Origin: JAFLUQ01 sp964537995
Lineage (GTDB): Bacteria > Bacillota > Clostridia > UMGS1883
Assembly (NCBI GenBank): GCA_964537995.1
Contig: CAZICW010000020.1
Coordinates: 1 to 24,847 of the forward strand
Length of the DNA: 24,847 bases
Direction of reading: 5' to 3'
The position numbers and the translations under genes were made by a program. Under the pieces are notes generated by a model. It was not told the origin of the DNA, did no database searches, and was given only the letters and a program-made list of their open reading frames with translations. This document shows positions 21,274 through 24,847 of the stretch, piece after piece (positions within the stretch are counted from its first letter, which is position 1; each line of letters starts with the position of its first letter).

Positions 21274-24200
21274 ATGAAAAAATTACTGTCTGTCGTTGTC
21301 GCGCTGGCGATGCTTTTATCGGTTCTTCCGTGCATTGCTTTTGCCGACGGCGGCGCAAATTTGCTGTTTTCCGCAAGCTTTGACGAAGCTCTTAGTGCGG
21401 AAGTCGGCGCAGTAGCGGTAACCGGTAATGTTACCGTTAAGGACGCAGCGGCGTACTTTCCCTCTTCGGCAGACTCCTATCTGACGCTCAAGGACGCCGA
21501 CGGAAAAGACGCCCTGCTCGTCGGTCAGAGCGAGCTGACGATAACCTTCAACGAAAAGCGCGAAAGCGGAAAATGGCCGATCTACATGGCTCCCTCGACG
21601 GATGCCAACGTTTACTACAGCAAAGAAAATTACATAGGGCTTTATGACGACGACGCATTTCGCCTTGAAAGATATGTAGGTACGAGAGGCGCAAGCACCT
21701 CTTCGACAATAGCCGACAGCGGCTTCAAAAGCTCTGCGGGCGACGGCGGCTGGAGAAACATCACGATTGTTCTCACCGACACAAGCAGCGCTCTCTATGT
21801 TGACGGCTATCAGGTCGGAACGGCTGAAAGCGAAAGCGCGCTTTCCGCTCTGTTCGGCGAAGCCTCCGTCGTTGAGCTCGGTCACGCCCGCTGGGGCAGC
21901 GGCGAAACCTACGGCGGCTATATCGACGAGGTTAAAATTTACGACAAGGCTTTTTCCGCGCAGGAGGTTGCAATTATGGCAGGCATTACAATCGACGAGA
22001 TTCTTGACGGCATAACTCTTGAATCCACGGAAAACCTCGTTAACAACATCTCCCTTCCCTCCGAGCTTTACGGCACTGAAATCGTTTGGTCATCCTCCGA
22101 CGACAGCGTTATAACAAACAAAGGCGTTATCACGCGTTCGACTTCCCTCGGAAAGGCGACGCTCACAGCTTCCGTAACATACAACGGAGCGACAAAAACG
22201 AAAGCCTTTGACGTAACGGTCAAGGCTTATCTCAGCGCCTCGGTCATTATTGACGACATAATTGACGAATATTTTTCGGGCAGCGGATGCAAAATTCTTG
22301 ACAGTCTCAATTTCTTCAGCGAATATGAGGGCGGTACGGTGACATGGAAGTCGAGCAATCCCGACGTCATTACCGACGAGCCCACTCCCAACGGCGACTA
22401 TACAATTCCCGCCGGCTATGTCACAAGAGGCGGCGAGGACGTTGACGTCACTATCACAATTACCGTTAATTCTTTCGGCGGAACAACAGCTTCAAAGGAT
22501 GTTGCCGTAACGGTTCCCGCCGCCAAGGAAGAGGAAGAAAAGGTGGCATACCTTTATGTATACTTCCGCGGCAACGTTAACGGCAGCATCGAGCATCTTC
22601 AGATTCATGCCGCGACAAGCGAGGACGGATACACATGGACGGATCTCAACGGCAACTGGCCGATTCTCACTTCCACAGTCGGGACAAAGGCTGTTCGCGA
22701 CCCGTATCTGCTCCGCAGCCGCTACGGCGACAAATTCTATCTCATAGCCACCGACCTTGACACAGAGGACGGCGCAGGCTGGACAAAATGGAGTATGGAG
22801 GGCAGCAAGTACCTTGTTGTCTGGGAATCCGAGGATCTTGTAAACTGGTCCGAATCCAAGCTTGTGCAGTTCGCGAACGATGACATGGGCTGCGCGTGGG
22901 CGCCCGAATCTACATACGACGATGAAACCGGAGAATATCTGGTATACGCCGCCGGCAAGGATCTTACCATGGATAATCCCATAGACACGGTTTATGTTTC
23001 GCGCACGCGCGACTTCCGCACCTTCAGCGAACCGGAATATTTCGTTCGCCCCTACGGCACCGACGGCAACCGTGTTGCCGCCATTGACTCGTCGATTATT
23101 CGGGCCGACGACGGAAAGTATTATCATTTTTATAAAAAGTATAACAACGAGGTTGTCATGATGGTCAGCGACCACGCTTCCGGCCCTTATACCGAGGTAG
23201 ACAGCTTTGAACATATAACCGGCGAAGGCCCCGCCGAATATAAGGTAAACGGAACCGACCAGTACTGCCTGTGCGTAGACAACTACAGCATATATGTTCC
23301 CTATCTCACAGACGACATCGCAAGCGGTAAATTTACCAAAGGTACGGGCGAAGTTACGATGTCCACAGGCTCGAAGCACGGCGGCTTCCTTCCGATTTCC
23401 GCGACGGAATACGCGAATCTGCTCGAAGCCTACGGCCCCGACAAAACCGACCCCGACGGCAGCGACGCGATTCTCGAATATGATTTTGAGACCGCTCCCG
23501 AAGGACTTAACGGAAACGCGGCCATTGCATACGACGGAGACAGAGCGAGCAACGTGCTTAAGCTTGACGGCACGAACGGCACATATTTCCGCTTCCCCGA
23601 AGGAACCTTCGACCGCCGCGACACCTTCACGCTTTCCCTTGACGCGAAGACGGATTCCGCAAACACGGGCTTCCTGTTCGGTATTGACGGCACGCCCGAC
23701 GACAGCGGCTCGCACTATTTCTATTTCAAGGACGCGGCGACCTTGCTGAGCGGAATTTCCATTTCCGGCACAGGATACGAGGAAACTCTCAGCGCGGAGG
23801 ATCCCGACTATTCCGCCGATAAGTGGGCTCACTTCGACCTTGTTGTCGAGCCGTCGAGCATTTCCGTTTACAAGGACGGACTGCTTTTGGGCAGCAAAAA
23901 TGTTTCCCGCACAATTTCCCACCTCGGAGTTGACGGAATAGACGCCTATCTCGGCAAAACCCTTCTCAGCAGCGATTATTTCAGCGGAAGTCTCGACAAC
24001 GTTAAGCTCTATAATCGCGCGCTGTCCTCTCTTGAAATTGCCGCTCTCAACGGCTATGAGGGCGATTCGGGTCTTATTGATTTGGATATAAAGTCCTTGA
24101 GGATCGACAATCAGAAAATTTCCAACAGCATAGAGCTTCCGACCGAGGGCCAATACGGCAGCTCCATAGTCTGGACGTCGAGCAATCCCGACGTATTGAC

Positions 24201-24847
24201 AAACGACGGCAAAGTAGTGAGCCGTCCCGAAAAAGGTGAGAACAACATTGCCGTAAAGCTTACCGCCGTGTTTACCTGCGGCAGCGCGTCGAAAACCGTT
24301 GAATACACCGTATTCGTCAAGCCTATGGAATATGTTTCCACCGCAGACTGGAGCTGCTACAGCTTTGACCCCGTAAGCGGCAAGGTTGCGATCAGCTTTG
24401 ACGTAACGCCCTATTCCGATGGCATCGACGGTATTATCGGAATTGCTTCGTCGAGCATAACTCCGGGCGCTTGGGGCGATTACAACATCGGCGTACAGCT
24501 CAATAATAGTTCAAATTGCTTCAACGCGTACAAGGGCGGCACGGGCTTTACGCATGACAACGAAATCCCTTACGCGGCAGACAAGACCTACAGCGTTTAC
24601 ATTGAAGCAGACACCGCAAAGCAGGTTTTTTCCGTATGGATAACCGACAGTGACGGCAAGACAACCTTGCTTGCCGCGGACTATCCTTACCGTCAAACCG
24701 CGGGTACCGACCTTGCAAAGGTAAATATCCGCGGCGGCAACAACGCTCCGGCAGGGCAATTCCTCGTTGAGTATTTTACCGCGAAAGAACTCAGCCTTAC
24801 GGCTTCCCTCGGCTGGAACAAAGAAAAGGAAGCGTTCACGATAGACT
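21274..24847 (+). CDS. secreted multidomain GH43-type glycosidase (partial, runs off the right edge)
   Basis: At least 1191 residues, open to the window end. Order: signal peptide (1-24), LamG/concanavalin-like domain (about 27-237, ending GGYIDEVKIYDKAFSAQE), two atrophied Ig-like domains (about 238-320 and 320-425, with VWSSSDDSVI and TWKSSNPDVI), then a five-bladed propeller resembling GH43 (about 430-720). A second LamG domain (about 730-930), a third Ig-like domain (about 933-1016, VWTSSNPDVL) and an unassigned beta-rich region to 1191 follow. The GH43 triad is present: Asp476 in VRDPYLL (base), Asp605 in AIDSSIIRADDGK, and Glu651 in GEGPAEYK (acid); WAPE is at 542-545. Likely an arabinan/xylan or host-glycan side-chain arabinofuranosidase or xylosidase. 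The ATG follows AAAGGA. A C-terminal surface anchor may lie beyond the window. Confidence 0.85.
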   Translation, partial: MKKLLSVVVALAMLLSVLPCIAFADGGANLLFSASFDEALSAEVGAVAVTGNVTVKDAAAYFPSSADSYLTLKDADGKDALLVGQSELTITFNEKRESGKWPIYMAPSTDANVYYSKENYIGLYDDDAFRLERYVGTRGASTSSTIADSGFKSSAGDGGWRNITIVLTDTSSALYVDGYQVGTAESESALSALFGEASVVELGHARWGSGETYGGYIDEVKIYDKAFSAQEVAIMAGITIDEILDGITLESTENLVNNISLPSELYGTEIVWSSSDDSVITNKGVITRSTSLGKATLTASVTYNGATKTKAFDVTVKAYLSASVIIDDIIDEYFSGSGCKILDSLNFFSEYEGGTVTWKSSNPDVITDEPTPNGDYTIPAGYVTRGGEDVDVTITITVNSFGGTTASKDVAVTVPAAKEEEEKVAYLYVYFRGNVNGSIEHLQIHAATSEDGYTWTDLNGNWPILTSTVGTKAVRDPYLLRSRYGDKFYLIATDLDTEDGAGWTKWSMEGSKYLVVWESEDLVNWSESKLVQFANDDMGCAWAPESTYDDETGEYLVYAAGKDLTMDNPIDTVYVSRTRDFRTFSEPEYFVRPYGTDGNRVAAIDSSIIRADDGKYYHFYKKYNNEVVMMVSDHASGPYTEVDSFEHITGEGPAEYKVNGTDQYCLCVDNYSIYVPYLTDDIASGKFTKGTGEVTMSTGSKHGGFLPISATEYANLLEAYGPDKTDPDGSDAILEYDFETAPEGLNGNAAIAYDGDRASNVLKLDGTNGTYFRFPEGTFDRRDTFTLSLDAKTDSANTGFLFGIDGTPDDSGSHYFYFKDAATLLSGISISGTGYEETLSAEDPDYSADKWAHFDLVVEPSSISVYKDGLLLGSKNVSRTISHLGVDGIDAYLGKTLLSSDYFSGSLDNVKLYNRALSSLEIAALNGYEGDSGLIDLDIKSLRIDNQKISNSIELPTEGQYGSSIVWTSSNPDVLTNDGKVVSRPEKGENNIAVKLTAVFTCGSASKTVEYTVFVKPMEYVSTADWSCYSFDPVSGKVAISFDVTPYSDGIDGIIGIASSSITPGAWGDYNIGVQLNNSSNCFNAYKGGTGFTHDNEIPYAADKTYSVYIEADTAKQVFSVWITDSDGKTTLLAADYPYRQTAGTDLAKVNIRGGNNAPAGQFLVEYFTAKELSLTASLGWNKEKEAFTID

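Noticed and set aside
22492..24153. A 553-codon open frame on the - strand
   Set aside because: It lies wholly within the + strand glycosidase frame, which has a signal peptide and GH43 motifs; the reverse frame has no ribosome site or domain and arises from the codon bias of the + strand gene.

Overview
The window looks like chromosomal DNA from an anaerobic, low-to-mid GC Firmicute of the class Clostridia, probably an uncultured gut or digester lineage. The reasons are strong AGGAGG-type ribosome binding sites, frequent GTG/TTG starts, sigma-A promoters with exact 17-nt spacers, a CdaA/CdaR c-di-AMP pair, a SpoIID-family protein, VanW/G5 and copper-amine-oxidase-N wall or secreted proteins, and a eukaryotic-type NADP isocitrate dehydrogenase next to a 751-residue aconitase-family enzyme. 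There are no rRNA or tRNA genes, phage genes, insertion sequences or CRISPR arrays. Almost everything is on the + strand; only the SpoIID-like gene and a small Cys-rich protein are on the - strand.

Layout. (1) 1-2700: a small amidase-fold protein, then cdaA-cdaR (c-di-AMP synthesis and its regulator) ending in a clear terminator. (2) 2785-4074 (-): a secreted SpoIID/LytB-type protein, divergent from (3) dapA-dapB (4274-5954, lysine/diaminopimelate/dipicolinate branch) behind a consensus promoter. (4) 5955-6426: a convergent 3' junction with a small zinc-finger-like protein on the - strand, whose promoter lies back-to-back with that of (5) a ten-gene operon, 6511-14536: WecG/TagA-type glycosyltransferase, thymidylate kinase, DUF2156 protein, DJ-1 family protein, 5-formyl-THF cyclo-ligase, trmR-like tRNA methyltransferase, U32/TrhP-like tRNA hydroxylation protein, VanW-G5 wall protein, luxS and mtnN. 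TrmR plus TrhP would make 5-methoxyuridine at tRNA wobble position 34, and MtnN plus LuxS recycle the S-adenosylhomocysteine that methyltransferases release. (6) 14730-15815: a secreted C39-like cysteine peptidase with a copper-amine-oxidase-N domain, with its own promoter and terminator. (7) 16011-19496: aconitase-family hydratase plus NADP-isocitrate dehydrogenase, a short citrate-to-2-oxoglutarate operon. (8) 19649-21078: an ECF-like sigma factor and a membrane anti-sigma-like DUF4367 protein. (9) 21274 to the right edge: a very large secreted multidomain GH43-type glycosidase with LamG and atrophied Ig-like domains, cut by the window end.

The least ordinary part is 19500-21280. The sigma/anti-sigma pair is bracketed by two near-identical terminator hairpins that differ by a compensatory base-pair change. 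A perfect 14-bp palindrome matching the CcpA/LacI-type cre consensus sits just before the sigma gene, which has no recognisable promoter of its own, and a huge secreted glycosidase follows. This suggests, without proving it, a carbohydrate-responsive signalling and degradation module. Other points of interest are the aconitase-family enzyme, which I recall as resembling the orphan E. coli YbhJ family yet keeps an intact aconitase active site beside icd, and the dapB/small-protein junction, where each gene's best terminator lies beyond the other gene's stop codon.
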